A stretch of DNA of 64,000 bases, from positions 186,001-250,000 of the forward strand of contig NZ_JAIOAA010000001.1 in the NCBI RefSeq assembly GCF_019890675.1, given 5' to 3'. The translations under genes were made by a program, and so were the position numbers. This document shows, one piece after another, positions 52,376 through 60,549 of the stretch. The stretch is from Micromonospora sp. PLK6-60. Lineage in GTDB: Bacteria; Actinomycetota; Actinomycetes; Mycobacteriales; Micromonosporaceae. Each line of letters opens with the position of its first letter. Within the stretch, counting starts at the first letter, position 1. Below the pieces are notes generated by a model that saw nothing but the letters and a program-made list of their open reading frames with translations, did no database searches and was not told the DNA's origin.

Positions 52376-53794
52376 ATGACCCGTTGGACCCCCGACCCGA
52401 CCTTCTATCCCTCACCCCGCGAGGCCGGCGCCGCGCCGGCCGAGAAGCTGGCCTACGTGGCCGCCTTCGACCGCACCGCCCAGCGCCCCGACGCCATCGC
52501 CGTGCTGGACACCGACCCCGACTCCCCCGACTACGGCCAGGTCGTCGGCTGGACCGAGCTGCCGTACCCCGGCGACGAGCTGCACCACTTCGGCTGGAAC
52601 GCGTGCAGCAGCGCGCTCTGCCCGACCGCCCCGCACCCGCACGTGGAGCGGCGCTACCTGATCGTGCCGGGGCTGCGGTCGTCCCGCATCCACGTCATCG
52701 ACACCCGGCCGGACCCGCGCGCCCCGCGGGTGGTCAAGGTGCTCGGGCCGGAGGAGCTGGCGAAGGGGGCCGGCTACTCGCGCCCGCACACCGTGCACTG
52801 CGGGCCGGACGGGATCTATCTCACCGCGCTGGGCGGCGCCGACGGGCAGGAGGGCCCCGGCGGGATCGCCATCCTGGACCACACCACGTTCGAGGTCCGC
52901 GGCGCCTGGGAGGCGGACCGGGGTCCGCAGTTCCTCGCGTACGACGCCTGGTGGCACCTCACCCAGGACGTGCTGGTCACCAGCGAGTGGGGCACCCCCG
53001 CCATGATCGAGGACGGCATCGTCGGCGAGCTGCTGCTCGGCCGGCGCTACGGTCACGCGATCCACTTCTGGGACCTGGCGAAGCGGCGGCACGTGCAGCG
53101 GGTCGACCTCGGCGACCAGTACCAGATGCCGCTGGAGCTGCGCCCGGCGCACGACCCGACGAAGTCGTACGGCTTCGTCGGCGTGGTGATCAGCGTCGAG
53201 GACCTGTCGGCGTCGGTGTGGCTGTGGCACCGCGACGGCGACGGCCCGGACGCCCCCTGGGCGGTGACCCGGGTGATCGACATCCCGGCCGAGCCGGCCG
53301 ACCCGGCGGACCTGCCGGACCTGCTCAAGCCGTTCGGCGCGGTGCCGCCGCTGGTCACCGACATCGACCTGTCGGTGGACGACCGGTTCCTCTACGTCTC
53401 CTGCTGGGGCACCGGCGAGCTGCGCCAGTACGACGTGAGCGACCCGTTCCACCCGGTGCTCGTCGGCTCGGTGCGCCTCGGCGGCATCGTCGCGCGCACC
53501 GCCCACCCGGCCGCGCCGGACGAGCCGCTGGCCGGCGGCCCGCAGATGGTGGAGATCAGCCGGGACGGCCGCCGGGTGTACGTCAGCAACTCCCTCTACG
53601 GCTCCTGGGACGACCAGTTCTATCCCGACGGGGTGGGTGCCTGGCTGGCCAAGCTCGACGTCGACCCGGAGCGCGGCGGGCTCACCCCGGACCCGCGGTT
53701 CTTCCCCCGGGGCGAGCAGTTCCGCGGGTTGCGGGTGCACCAGACCCGGTTGCAGGGTGGCGACGCCAGCTCCGACTCGTACTGCTTCCCGTGA
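52376..53794 (+). CDS. Methanethiol oxidase (selenium-binding protein SBP56 family)
   Basis: 472 residues, close to the family length, from ATG 52376 (GGAG upstream). Diagnostic segments: EKLAYVAAFDRTAQRPDAIA, DELHHFGWNACSSALCPTAP with the conserved Cys pair, RRYLIVPGLRSSRIHVID, YSRPHTVHCGPDGIYL, TSEWGTPAMIEDG, YGHAIHFWDL and LRVHQTRLQGGDASSDSYC. Characterised bacterial SBP56 proteins oxidise methanethiol to formaldehyde, H2S and H2O2. It has no signal peptide. The stop overlaps the start of a membrane protein gene (GTGA), and a sulfite oxidase gene follows, making a sulfur-oxidation operon. Confidence 0.93.
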   Translation: MTRWTPDPTFYPSPREAGAAPAEKLAYVAAFDRTAQRPDAIAVLDTDPDSPDYGQVVGWTELPYPGDELHHFGWNACSSALCPTAPHPHVERRYLIVPGLRSSRIHVIDTRPDPRAPRVVKVLGPEELAKGAGYSRPHTVHCGPDGIYLTALGGADGQEGPGGIAILDHTTFEVRGAWEADRGPQFLAYDAWWHLTQDVLVTSEWGTPAMIEDGIVGELLLGRRYGHAIHFWDLAKRRHVQRVDLGDQYQMPLELRPAHDPTKSYGFVGVVISVEDLSASVWLWHRDGDGPDAPWAVTRVIDIPAEPADPADLPDLLKPFGAVPPLVTDIDLSVDDRFLYVSCWGTGELRQYDVSDPFHPVLVGSVRLGGIVARTAHPAAPDEPLAGGPQMVEISRDGRRVYVSNSLYGSWDDQFYPDGVGAWLAKLDVDPERGGLTPDPRFFPRGEQFRGLRVHQTRLQGGDASSDSYCFP

Positions 53795-54429
53795 CCGGGG
53801 CGACCCTGGCGACGCTGGCCGGGCTCGGCGCGTTCCACGGCCTGAACCCGGCGATGGGCTGGCTGCTGGCCACCGCCCGGGGGTTGCAGGAGCGCCGCCG
53901 GGCGGCGCTGCTGGCGGCCCTGCCGCCGATCGCCGTCGGGCACCTCGCCTCGGTGGCGGTGGTCGCGGCGCTGGTCACCGCCACCCGGTCGGTCACCGCC
54001 AGCCGGGCCCTCGCGGTGGCCGGTGGGGTGCTGCTGGTCGGGTACGGGCTGTGGCGGCTGCTCTCCGAACGGCACTTCCGCTGGGCCGGGATGCGGCTGT
54101 CGGCCGGGCAGCTGGTCGCCTGGTCGTTCCTGATGTCCTCGGCGCACGGCGCGGGCCTGATGCTGCTGCCGGTGCTGCTGGCCGGGCCGGCCCCGGCGGG
54201 CGGGCCGCACGCCGGGCACCTGGCCGCCGCCCCGGCCGGCGCCCTGCCCGGGTTGGCGGCGGCCGGGGTGCACACCGTCGCCATGCTCGCCGTCGCCACG
54301 GTGCTCGCCCTGGTGGTGTACGAGGTGCTCGGCGTGGGGGTGCTGCGCCGGGCCTGGTTCAACGTCGACCGGCTGTGGGCCGGGGTGCTGGTCGCCGCCG
54401 GGGTGGTGACGCTGATCGGCGCGAGCTGA
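53791..54429 (+). CDS. Polytopic membrane protein, probable transporter, coupled to methanethiol oxidase
   Basis: 212 residues from GTG 53791, overlapping the stop of the SBP56 gene by 4 bp. About six hydrophobic segments are visible, among them TLATLAGLGAFHGLNPAMGW, GHLASVAVVAALVTAT, AVAGGVLLVGYGLW and VHTVAMLAVATVLALVVYEV. The FHGLNPAMG motif and a late VHT suggest His residues inside the membrane, as in nickel/cobalt or sulfite-exporter-like small transporters. Given its position it may export a product or supply metal to the oxidase. The family is not certain. Confidence 0.7.
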   Translation: MTGATLATLAGLGAFHGLNPAMGWLLATARGLQERRRAALLAALPPIAVGHLASVAVVAALVTATRSVTASRALAVAGGVLLVGYGLWRLLSERHFRWAGMRLSAGQLVAWSFLMSSAHGAGLMLLPVLLAGPAPAGGPHAGHLAAAPAGALPGLAAAGVHTVAMLAVATVLALVVYEVLGVGVLRRAWFNVDRLWAGVLVAAGVVTLIGAS

Positions 54430-54516
54430 GCTGCGGCGGGGACGCCCCGCCCGACCCGGCAACTCCCACTGGTTGAATAGGCGATGGCAGCGTCGCCGAA
54501 CCGCAGGGAGGGCCGG

Positions 54517-55803
54517 GTGTCCCGTACGCCGTCGTGGGAGGAGGCCCGGCACGACGACCGGCGGGCCCGGCAGTGGCTCGCCGGCCGGGCCGACGGCCGG
54601 GGTGTGCCCCGGCAGGCGCTGCTGGAACTCGGCGCCGCGATGGGCGCGCTGGCCGCCGCCGCCCGGGAGCGCGAGCCGGTCGCCGTCACCGCGGACCCGG
54701 TCGGCGTCGACCCGGGCCCGGCGCCGATCGTCAAGCCGCTGCCCGAGGCGCTGTTCGACCGGCTGGACACCAACGCGGAGATGCGCTGGGCGGCGATGGC
54801 CGGCCAGGGGTACGTGGTCCCCACCGACCGGTTCTTCGTCCGCAACCACACCCGCACGCCCCGCATCGACCCGGACGACTGGCGGCTGAGCCTGTTCGGC
54901 AGCGGGCTGCGCGGCCGGCCCGGCCGGGACCGGCCGGTCGAGTTCGGCGTGGCCGACCTGCGGCGGCTGCCCGCCGAGCGGATCACCGCGCTGGTCGAGT
55001 GCGCCGGCAACGGCCGCCGGTTCTTCGACTCCCAGCAGGGCACGCCGGCGCCGGGGGTGGCCTGGGGCCTCGGCGGCGTCGGGGTGGCCCACTGGACCGG
55101 CGTACGCCTGTCGACCGTGCTGCGGCGGGCCGGGCTGACCGACGCCGCCGTCGACGTGCAGCCGGAGGGCCTCGACCCCGAGTACGTCACCGGCGGGGTG
55201 AACCTGGGCCGGGTCCGCCGCCCGCTGCCGCTGCGCAAGGCCCTCGACGACGTGCTGCTGGCGTACGCGATGAACGACGAGCCGCTGCCGGCCGACCACG
55301 GCTTCCCGGTGCGGCTGGTGGTGCCCGGCTGGATCGGCATCTCCTCGATCAAGTGGGTCGGCCCGGTGGAGGTCTCCGCCGCCCCGCTCTTCTCCCCCTG
55401 GAACACCCGGTTCTACCGGATGTTCGGGCCGGGCCACGCCGCCGCCGGGGACCCGCTCACCGCCCAGTCGGTGAAGAGCGCCTTCGCGCTGCCGTGGGAC
55501 GCCCGCGTCCCGGTCGGCGCCGAGGTGCTGCTGCACGGCCGGTCGTGGTCGGGCAACGGCCCGATCCGCGAGGTGCGGGTCGACACCGGCGACGGCTGGC
55601 GCCCCGCCGACCTGGTCGCCGCCGACGCCGGCGGGCCGTGGCAGCGGTGGACGGCGGTGTGGCGGCCACCGGCGCCGGGTCGGCACCACCTGCGGGCCCG
55701 GGCCACCGACGTCACGGGCGCCGGCCAGCCGGACCGGGCCGCGCCCAACGCGCTGGGTTACCTCTTCGACGGCGTCGTCCGGCATCCGGTGACGGCGGTC
55801 TGA
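54517..55803 (+). CDS. Molybdopterin-dependent sulfite oxidase family protein
   Basis: 428 residues. I chose GTG 54517 because GGGAGG lies 5 bases upstream; ATG 54484 is a weaker alternative. The Mo-cofactor domain includes NAEMRWAAMAGQGYVVPTDR, FFVRNHTRTPRIDPDDWRL and the Mo-ligand Cys162 in LVECAGNGRRFF. PADHGFPVRLVVPGWIGISS follows, with IKWVGPVEVS. The C-terminal dimerisation domain starts near AQSVKSAFALPWDARVPVG. It oxidises sulfite to sulfate. No twin-arginine signal is evident with this start, so location is uncertain. It is third in the sulfur unit and ends in a terminator hairpin. Confidence 0.9.
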   Translation: MSRTPSWEEARHDDRRARQWLAGRADGRGVPRQALLELGAAMGALAAAAREREPVAVTADPVGVDPGPAPIVKPLPEALFDRLDTNAEMRWAAMAGQGYVVPTDRFFVRNHTRTPRIDPDDWRLSLFGSGLRGRPGRDRPVEFGVADLRRLPAERITALVECAGNGRRFFDSQQGTPAPGVAWGLGGVGVAHWTGVRLSTVLRRAGLTDAAVDVQPEGLDPEYVTGGVNLGRVRRPLPLRKALDDVLLAYAMNDEPLPADHGFPVRLVVPGWIGISSIKWVGPVEVSAAPLFSPWNTRFYRMFGPGHAAAGDPLTAQSVKSAFALPWDARVPVGAEVLLHGRSWSGNGPIREVRVDTGDGWRPADLVAADAGGPWQRWTAVWRPPAPGRHHLRARATDVTGAGQPDRAAPNALGYLFDGVVRHPVTAV

Positions 55804-55822
55804 CCCGGGCCCGGCCCGGGTC
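55802..55822 (+). terminator. Terminator after the sulfite oxidase gene
   Basis: Perfect 8-bp stem GACCCGGG / CCCGGGTC with a 5-base loop, overlapping the stop codon. It separates the oxidation operon from the riboswitch-controlled importer. Confidence 0.65.
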
Positions 55823-55858
55823 GGGTAAGGCCCGATGGGTGAGGGTGGTCATAACGAC

Positions 55859-55887
55859 TGGACGATCACCGGGAAAGCTCCTAGATT
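55859..55887 (+). promoter_or_regulatory. Promoter of the riboswitch-importer transcript
   Basis: TGGACG (55859-55864) and TAGATT (55882-55887) with a 17-bp spacer, ending a few bases before the start of the riboswitch structure. Confidence 0.6.
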
Positions 55888-55889
55888 TC

Positions 55890-56025
55890 TGGGCAGGTCA
55901 TGAGCGCCAGCGCCAAGCCCCGGCTCGCTGGCCGGCAACCCTCCTCCACGGTGGGGTGCTCCGGGTGAGGACCAGGCATCGGCGGCACGCCGGTGCAAGC
56001 GTGGCCTGGTTCCCAGGTCAGCACA
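55890..56025 (+). ncRNA. SAM-IV type riboswitch
   Basis: The segment shows the SAM-clan core: GGTCATGAG (55896 on), CAAGCCCCGG, GGCAACC (55934-55940), GGGGTGCTCC, and the closing GACC (55970-55973). A 3' hairpin ACCAGGC...GCCTGGT (55971-55977 with 56004-56010) follows, as in the actinobacterial SAM-IV class. It binds S-adenosylmethionine and represses downstream genes when SAM is plentiful. It precedes the leader peptide and the ABC importer, which ties the importer to sulfur amino acid supply. Confidence 0.85.
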
Positions 56026-56042
56026 GCGACCACGGGAGAACC

Positions 56043-56177
56043 ATGTCCAGCTTTGCTTTCCCGCCGTCCCGCGGCGTGGCCGCACCGCGCCCGGCTGATT
56101 TCACGCCGGTCAAGCGGCGGCACATCGACCTGATGCGGGTGTGCGGCGACGTCTGTCGTCGCCGCGCCGCACGCTAG
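56043..56177 (+). CDS. Cysteine-containing regulatory leader peptide
   Basis: 44 codons starting 6 bases after GGGAGA. The end reads RRHIDLMRVCGDVCRRRAAR, with Cys34 and Cys38. Short actinobacterial peptides with the RRHxDLxRV...C pattern are known as putative leader peptides ahead of sulfur-metabolism operons, where ribosome stalling at Cys codons senses cysteine-tRNA. It lies between the SAM-IV riboswitch and a terminator-like hairpin ahead of the importer genes, so it probably forms a second, cysteine-responsive control layer. It is unlikely to have a function as a protein. Confidence 0.8.
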   Translation: MSSFAFPPSRGVAAPRPADFTPVKRRHIDLMRVCGDVCRRRAAR

Positions 56178-56210
56178 TCGAACCCTCCCCTTCCTCGTAC
56201 CGCTCGCAGC

Positions 56211-56233
56211 GGTGCGCCCTCGTCGGGCGCACC
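56211..56233 (+). terminator. Attenuator-like hairpin between leader peptide and importer
   Basis: Perfect 9-bp stem GGTGCGCCC / GGGCGCACC with loop TCGTC, 33 bp after the leader stop and 50 bp before the substrate-binding protein gene. Upstream GC segments near the Cys codons (GCCGCGCCGCACGC) could compete for pairing. Confidence 0.6.
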
Positions 56234-56282
56234 GTCGGTGGCGTGCGTCCGTGCGCCGCCCGATCATCCATCGGAGACACCC

Positions 56283-57140
56283 GTGCGATTCCTTCCTGCC
56301 CTGTCCAAGGTGGCCGCCCTCGGCGCCGCCGCCGTGCTCGCCGCCACCGCGCTGACCGCCTGCGGCGGTGACGACTCCGCCGCTTCCGCCGACAACCCGT
56401 ACGGTCTGCTCCAGCCGGGCGTGCTGCGGGCCGGCACGCTCACCGACGCGCCGCCGAACGTGTACCTCAAGGACGGCAAGTTCACCGGCTTCGACAACGA
56501 CCTGCTCACCGCCGTGGCCGGAAAGGTCGGCCTCAAGGTGGAGTTCGTCGGCACCGACTTCTCCGCGCTGCTGTCCCAGGTCAACAACCGCAAGTTCGAC
56601 GTGGGCAGCTCGTCGATCACCATCACCGAGGCGCGGAAGAAGACCGTCGACTTCGGCAACGGCTACGACTTCGGCTACTTCGGGCTGGACGTGCCGGCCG
56701 GCTCGACCCTGACCGGCTTCGACCAGCTCGCCGGCAAGCGGGTGGTCGTGGTGCAGGGCACCGTGCAGGACGACTACGCCACCGGCAAGGGCTTGAACCC
56801 GGTGCGGGTGCCCGACTACAACGGCGCGCTCAACCAGCTCAAGGCGGGCACCGCGGACGCCTGGATCGCCCCGGCCGAGATCGGTGAGAAGTCCGCCGCG
56901 GACAGCGGCGGCAAGATCAAGGTGGCGGCGAAGGAGCTCAGCCCCGCCCCGACCGCGTACGCGGTGGCCAAGGGCAACGACAAGCTGCGCGAGGCGCTGA
57001 ACAAGGGCCTGGACCAGGTGATCGCCGACGGCACCTGGACCAGGCTCCAGCAGCAGTACTACCCGGGCCGGCCGATCCCGGCCGACTTCACGCCGGGCAG
57101 CGGGACGGTGGCGGCGCCGTCGCCGTCGGCCGCTTCCTGA
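56283..57140 (+). CDS. ABC importer substrate-binding lipoprotein, polar amino acid family (family 3)
   Basis: 285 residues from GTG 56283 (GGAG upstream). The lipoprotein signal peptide has lipobox LTAC near residue 26. The family-3 binding fold is clear: GVLRAGTLTDAPPNVYLKDG, FTGFDNDLLTAVAGKVGLKV, FDVGSSSITITEARKKTVDF, KRVVVVQGTVQDD and DAWIAPAEIGEKS. It should capture an amino acid outside the membrane for the permease and ATPase encoded next. The SAM riboswitch and cysteine leader upstream suggest cystine, methionine or a related sulfur compound. The ligand is inferred from regulation, not from binding residues. Confidence 0.9.
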   Translation: MRFLPALSKVAALGAAAVLAATALTACGGDDSAASADNPYGLLQPGVLRAGTLTDAPPNVYLKDGKFTGFDNDLLTAVAGKVGLKVEFVGTDFSALLSQVNNRKFDVGSSSITITEARKKTVDFGNGYDFGYFGLDVPAGSTLTGFDQLAGKRVVVVQGTVQDDYATGKGLNPVRVPDYNGALNQLKAGTADAWIAPAEIGEKSAADSGGKIKVAAKELSPAPTAYAVAKGNDKLREALNKGLDQVIADGTWTRLQQQYYPGRPIPADFTPGSGTVAAPSPSAAS

Positions 57141-57177
57141 GGTACGGACGACACGAGCGGGGCGGTAGGAGAACACG

Positions 57178-57972
57178 ATGGATCCGTTGAGCACCCTGTG
57201 GGAGACCTTCTTCGACTGGGACTCCATGCGCGAGGCGCTGCCCGAGATGCTGACGGTCGGGTTGCCGAACACGCTGATCCTGGCGCTCTCCGCCGCCCTG
57301 CTCGGTTCGGTGCTGGGGCTGCTGCTGGCGGTGGCCGGCATCTCTCGTACCCGGTGGTTGCGGTGGCCGGCGCGGGTCTACACGGACGTGTTCCGCGGCC
57401 TGCCGGCGGCGGCGACCATCCTGCTGATCGGGGTCGGCCTGGCGCCGTTCGGGATGCAGGTGTGGGGGCCGAACCCGTACCCGCTGGGCATCCTGGCGCT
57501 GTCGCTGATCGCGGCGGCGTACATCGGGGAGATCTTCCGCGCCGGCATCCAGAGCGTCGAGGCGGCGCAACTGGAGGGGGCGCGGGCGCTCGGCTTCTCC
57601 TGGGGCGAGGCGATGCGCCTGGTCATCGTCCCGCAGGGGGTGCGCCGGGTGCTGCCGGCCTGGGTCAACCAGCTGATCGCGCTGATCAAGGACTCCAGTC
57701 TGGTCTACTTCCTCGGCCTGCTGGCCAGCCAGCGGGAGCTGTTCCGGATCGGCCAGGACTACGCGGCCAACACCGGCAACCAGTCGGCGCTGCTGCTGGC
57801 CGGCCTCTGTTACCTGGCGCTGACCGTGCCGCTGACCCACGCGGTCAACGCGATCGACCGGCGGCTGCGGCAGGGCCGCGCGGTCACCGTCGCGGAGGAG
57901 GACGACGGTGGGCTGGCCGTGGCCGGCTCCACCGCGCTGCCGCCCGCCGCCCCGACCCGCAAGGAGCCGTGA
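57178..57972 (+). CDS. ABC importer permease (HisM/GlnP type)
   Basis: 264 residues, ATG 57178 with GTAGGAG upstream. The permease has about five hydrophobic segments (e.g. [40 protein letters not shown]). The EAA-like coupling loop [20 protein letters not shown] is followed by [20 protein letters not shown] and [12 protein letters not shown], the typical polar amino acid permease signature. It lies 37 bp after the binding protein gene, and its stop overlaps the ATPase start by one base. A homodimer likely forms the pore because only one permease gene is present. Confidence 0.93.
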   Translation: MDPLSTLWETFFDWDSMREALPEMLTVGLPNTLILALSAALLGSVLGLLLAVAGISRTRWLRWPARVYTDVFRGLPAAATILLIGVGLAPFGMQVWGPNPYPLGILALSLIAAAYIGEIFRAGIQSVEAAQLEGARALGFSWGEAMRLVIVPQGVRRVLPAWVNQLIALIKDSSLVYFLGLLASQRELFRIGQDYAANTGNQSALLLAGLCYLALTVPLTHAVNAIDRRLRQGRAVTVAEEDDGGLAVAGSTALPPAAPTRKEP

Positions 57973-58724
57973 TGACCACCGCCACCACCGCCACCACCAC
58001 GTCGGTCAGCCTCGCCGTCCGGGACGTGCACCTGGCCTTCGGCGCCAACAAGGTGCTGCGCGGCGCCAGCCTCGACGTCGCCCGGGGCGGCACGGCCTGC
58101 GTGATCGGGCCGTCGGGCTCCGGGAAGTCCACCCTGCTGCGGACCGTCAACCGGCTGATCGAGCCGGACGCCGGCGACGTGCTGCTGGACGGGCGCAGCG
58201 TGCTGGGCGACGACCCGGACGCGCTGCGCCAGCGCATCGGCATGGTGTTCCAGCAGTTCAACCTCTTTCCGCACATGACCGTGCTGGGCAACATCACGCT
58301 CGCCCTGCGGAAGCTGAAGAAGCTGGGCGAGGAGGAGGCGGTGCGGGTGGCCCGGGAGCAGTTGGAGCTGGTCGGGCTGGCCGCCAAGGCGGACTCCCGC
58401 CCCGGCCACCTCTCCGGTGGGCAGCAGCAACGGGTGGCGATCGCCCGCGCGCTGGCGCTGCGCCCCGAGGTGATGCTCTTCGACGAGGCCACCTCCGCGC
58501 TGGACCCGGAGTTGGTCAAGGGCGTACTCGGGGTGATGGCCGACCTGTCCGCCGCCGGGATGACGATGGTGGTGGTGACCCACGAGATGGGTTTCGCCCG
58601 GGAGGTCGCCGACACGGTCGCGTTCATGGACCGGGGCGTGGTGCTGGAGGCCGGTGAGCCGGCCGCCGTCTTCGAACGGCCGGAACACCCACGGCTGCGT
58701 CAGTTCCTGTCCCAGGTGCTCTGA
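57972..58724 (+). CDS. ABC importer ATP-binding protein, amino acid type
   Basis: 250 residues, starting at the ATG overlapping the permease stop (TGATG). Walker [11 protein letters not shown]-loop [18 protein letters not shown], signature [15 protein letters not shown], Walker [15 protein letters not shown] and switch His VVTHEMGFA are all intact. It closely matches the GlnQ/HisP/TcyN group that energises polar amino acid uptake. Last gene of the SAM/cysteine-controlled unit; the following HAD gene starts 54 bp later and may or may not be co-transcribed. Confidence 0.95.
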   Translation: MTTATTATTTSVSLAVRDVHLAFGANKVLRGASLDVARGGTACVIGPSGSGKSTLLRTVNRLIEPDAGDVLLDGRSVLGDDPDALRQRIGMVFQQFNLFPHMTVLGNITLALRKLKKLGEEEAVRVAREQLELVGLAAKADSRPGHLSGGQQQRVAIARALALRPEVMLFDEATSALDPELVKGVLGVMADLSAAGMTMVVVTHEMGFAREVADTVAFMDRGVVLEAGEPAAVFERPEHPRLRQFLSQVL

Positions 58725-58778
58725 GCGCCACCGCCTTCTATCCTCGTGGCGCGAGGGACAACCGACGGGGTGGTGACG

Positions 58779-59396
58779 ATGGACCTGAGCGGCGTGGCGG
58801 CCCTGCTGCTGGACATGGACGGCACCCTCGTCGACTCCGACGCCGCCGTCGAACGGGCCTGGACGACCTGGGCCGGCGAGCACGACGTCGACCCGGCCGC
58901 CGCGCTGGCCGTCGCGCACGGCGCTCCGGCGCCGACCACGGTGCGTCGGCTGCGCCCGGACCTCGACGAGGCGGCCGTGGCGGTGGCCGCCGCCCGGCAG
59001 CTGGCGTTGCAGTACGACGACCTGACCGACGTGACCGCGCTGCCCGGGGCGGGCGACCTGCTCGCCGTCCTGGCCCGGCGGGGCCTGCCCTGGGCGGTGG
59101 TGACCAGCGCCGACACCCGGCTGGCCAAGGTGCGTCTGGCCGCCGCGGGCATCGACCCCCCGCTGCTGGTGACGGCCGACGACGTCGCGACCGGCAAGCC
59201 CGACCCGGAGCCGTACCTGGCCGCCGCCGCCCGGCTGGGCGTCCCGGCGACCCGCTGCCTGGTGGTGGAGGACTCGACGGCCGGGTTGGCCGCCGGGCGG
59301 GCGGCCGGTGCGCGCACCGCCGCGCTGCGCGGGCTCGACGGCGACCTGCGGCTGCGCGACCTGACCGAGCTGGCGCACCTGCTGTCCGGTGGCTGA
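58779..59396 (+). CDS. HAD-superfamily phosphatase (phosphoglycolate/sugar-phosphatase-like)
   Basis: 205 residues from ATG 58779; an earlier GTG at 58746 is possible. Motif I is LLLDMDGTLVDSD with the nucleophile Asp, motif II VVTSADTRLAK, motif III the Lys in GKPDPEPYL and motif IV VVEDSTAGLAAGRAAG. The cap inserted after motif I is the small helical type (subclass IA). It dephosphorylates a sugar phosphate or similar. The stop is 10 bp before the epoxide hydrolase start. Substrate not predictable. Confidence 0.9.
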   Translation: MDLSGVAALLLDMDGTLVDSDAAVERAWTTWAGEHDVDPAAALAVAHGAPAPTTVRRLRPDLDEAAVAVAAARQLALQYDDLTDVTALPGAGDLLAVLARRGLPWAVVTSADTRLAKVRLAAAGIDPPLLVTADDVATGKPDPEPYLAAAARLGVPATRCLVVEDSTAGLAAGRAAGARTAALRGLDGDLRLRDLTELAHLLSGG

Positions 59397-59406
59397 GGAG
59401 ATCGCG

Positions 59407-60549
59407 GTGCCGATCGACATCCGACCCCACTGGGTGCGGGTGCCGGAGGCCGACCTGATCGAGCTGCGGGGCCGGTTGGCCCGGACCCGCTGGCCCGAGG
59501 CGGCGCCCGCGCCGGGCTGGCGGCAGGGAATCCCGCTGCCGGTGGTGCGCGAGCTGTGCCGGTACTGGGCCGAGCAGTACGACTGGCGGGCCGCCGAGGC
59601 GCGGCTGAACGCCGTACCGCAGTACCTCGTCACGATCGACGGGCTGGCGGTGCACGTGCTGCACGCCCGCTCCCCGCACCCGGGGGCGTTGCCACTGGTC
59701 CTCACCCACGGCTGGCCCGGCTCCGTGCTGGAGCTGGTCGACCTGGTGGGGCCGCTGACCGACCCGGTGGCCCACGGTGGCACGCCCGAGGACGCCTTCC
59801 ACGTGGTGCTCCCCGCCCTGCCCGGCTACGGCTTCAGCGGCAAGCCGGCCGAACCCGGCTGGGGCGTCGACCGCGTCGCCGGCGCGTGGGCCCGGTTGAT
59901 GGCCGCCCTCGGCTACTCCCGCTACGGGGCGGCGGGCAGCGACTGGGGCACCAGCGTCTCCAGCGTGCTGGGGGCGGTGGACGCCGGGCACGTCGCCGGG
60001 GTCCACCTCGTACCCCCGCTGGCCGGTCCGGACCCGGCCGATGACCTCACCCCGGCGGAACGGCGGGCGGCGGTGGAGCTGCGGGAGCGGGCCCGGTCGT
60101 CGTCGGCGTACTCGGAGCTGCACCGCACCGCCCCGCAGACCCTCGGGTACGCGCTGCTCGACTCCCCCGCCGGGCTCTGCGCCTGGCTGGGCGAGAAGCT
60201 GCTCGGCTGGGCCGACCCGGCCGGCGGGCTCACCACCGACCAGGTCCTGGACCAGGTGACGCTGTACTGGCTGACCGGCACCGCGGCCTCCTCGGCGCGG
60301 CTGTACGCGGAGAGCATCGAGCAGGTCGCCGGCTGGATCAGTGGCGTTGACGCCGACCCGGTCCCGGTGCCGGTGGGCGCCTCGATATTCCCCGCCGAGC
60401 TGCCCCGGCCGTCGCGGCGGTGGGCCGCCCGCCGGTACCCGGACATCCGGTACTGGGCCGAGCACGCGCGGGGCGGTCACTTCCCGGCGCTCGAGGCACC
60501 CGACCTGCTGGTGGCGGACCTGCGGGCCTTCTTCCGGCTGGTGCGGTGA
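59407..60549 (+). CDS. Epoxide hydrolase family protein (EHN-type)
   Basis: 380 residues from GTG 59407, chosen because GAGGAG lies 6 bases upstream. The N-terminal EHN domain includes DLIELRGRLARTRWPEAAPA and WRQGIPLPVVRELCRYWAEQ. The alpha/beta hydrolase core shows LVLTHGWPGSVLEL with the HGWP oxyanion motif, AAGSDWGTSVSS with the nucleophile Asp, and ARGGHFPALEAPDLLVADLR with the catalytic His. It hydrolyses an epoxide to a diol in the cytoplasm. Flanked by a HAD phosphatase and an MFS gene with overlap or short gaps; these three probably form an operon. Confidence 0.92.
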   Translation: MPIDIRPHWVRVPEADLIELRGRLARTRWPEAAPAPGWRQGIPLPVVRELCRYWAEQYDWRAAEARLNAVPQYLVTIDGLAVHVLHARSPHPGALPLVLTHGWPGSVLELVDLVGPLTDPVAHGGTPEDAFHVVLPALPGYGFSGKPAEPGWGVDRVAGAWARLMAALGYSRYGAAGSDWGTSVSSVLGAVDAGHVAGVHLVPPLAGPDPADDLTPAERRAAVELRERARSSSAYSELHRTAPQTLGYALLDSPAGLCAWLGEKLLGWADPAGGLTTDQVLDQVTLYWLTGTAASSARLYAESIEQVAGWISGVDADPVPVPVGASIFPAELPRPSRRWAARRYPDIRYWAEHARGGHFPALEAPDLLVADLRAFFRLVR

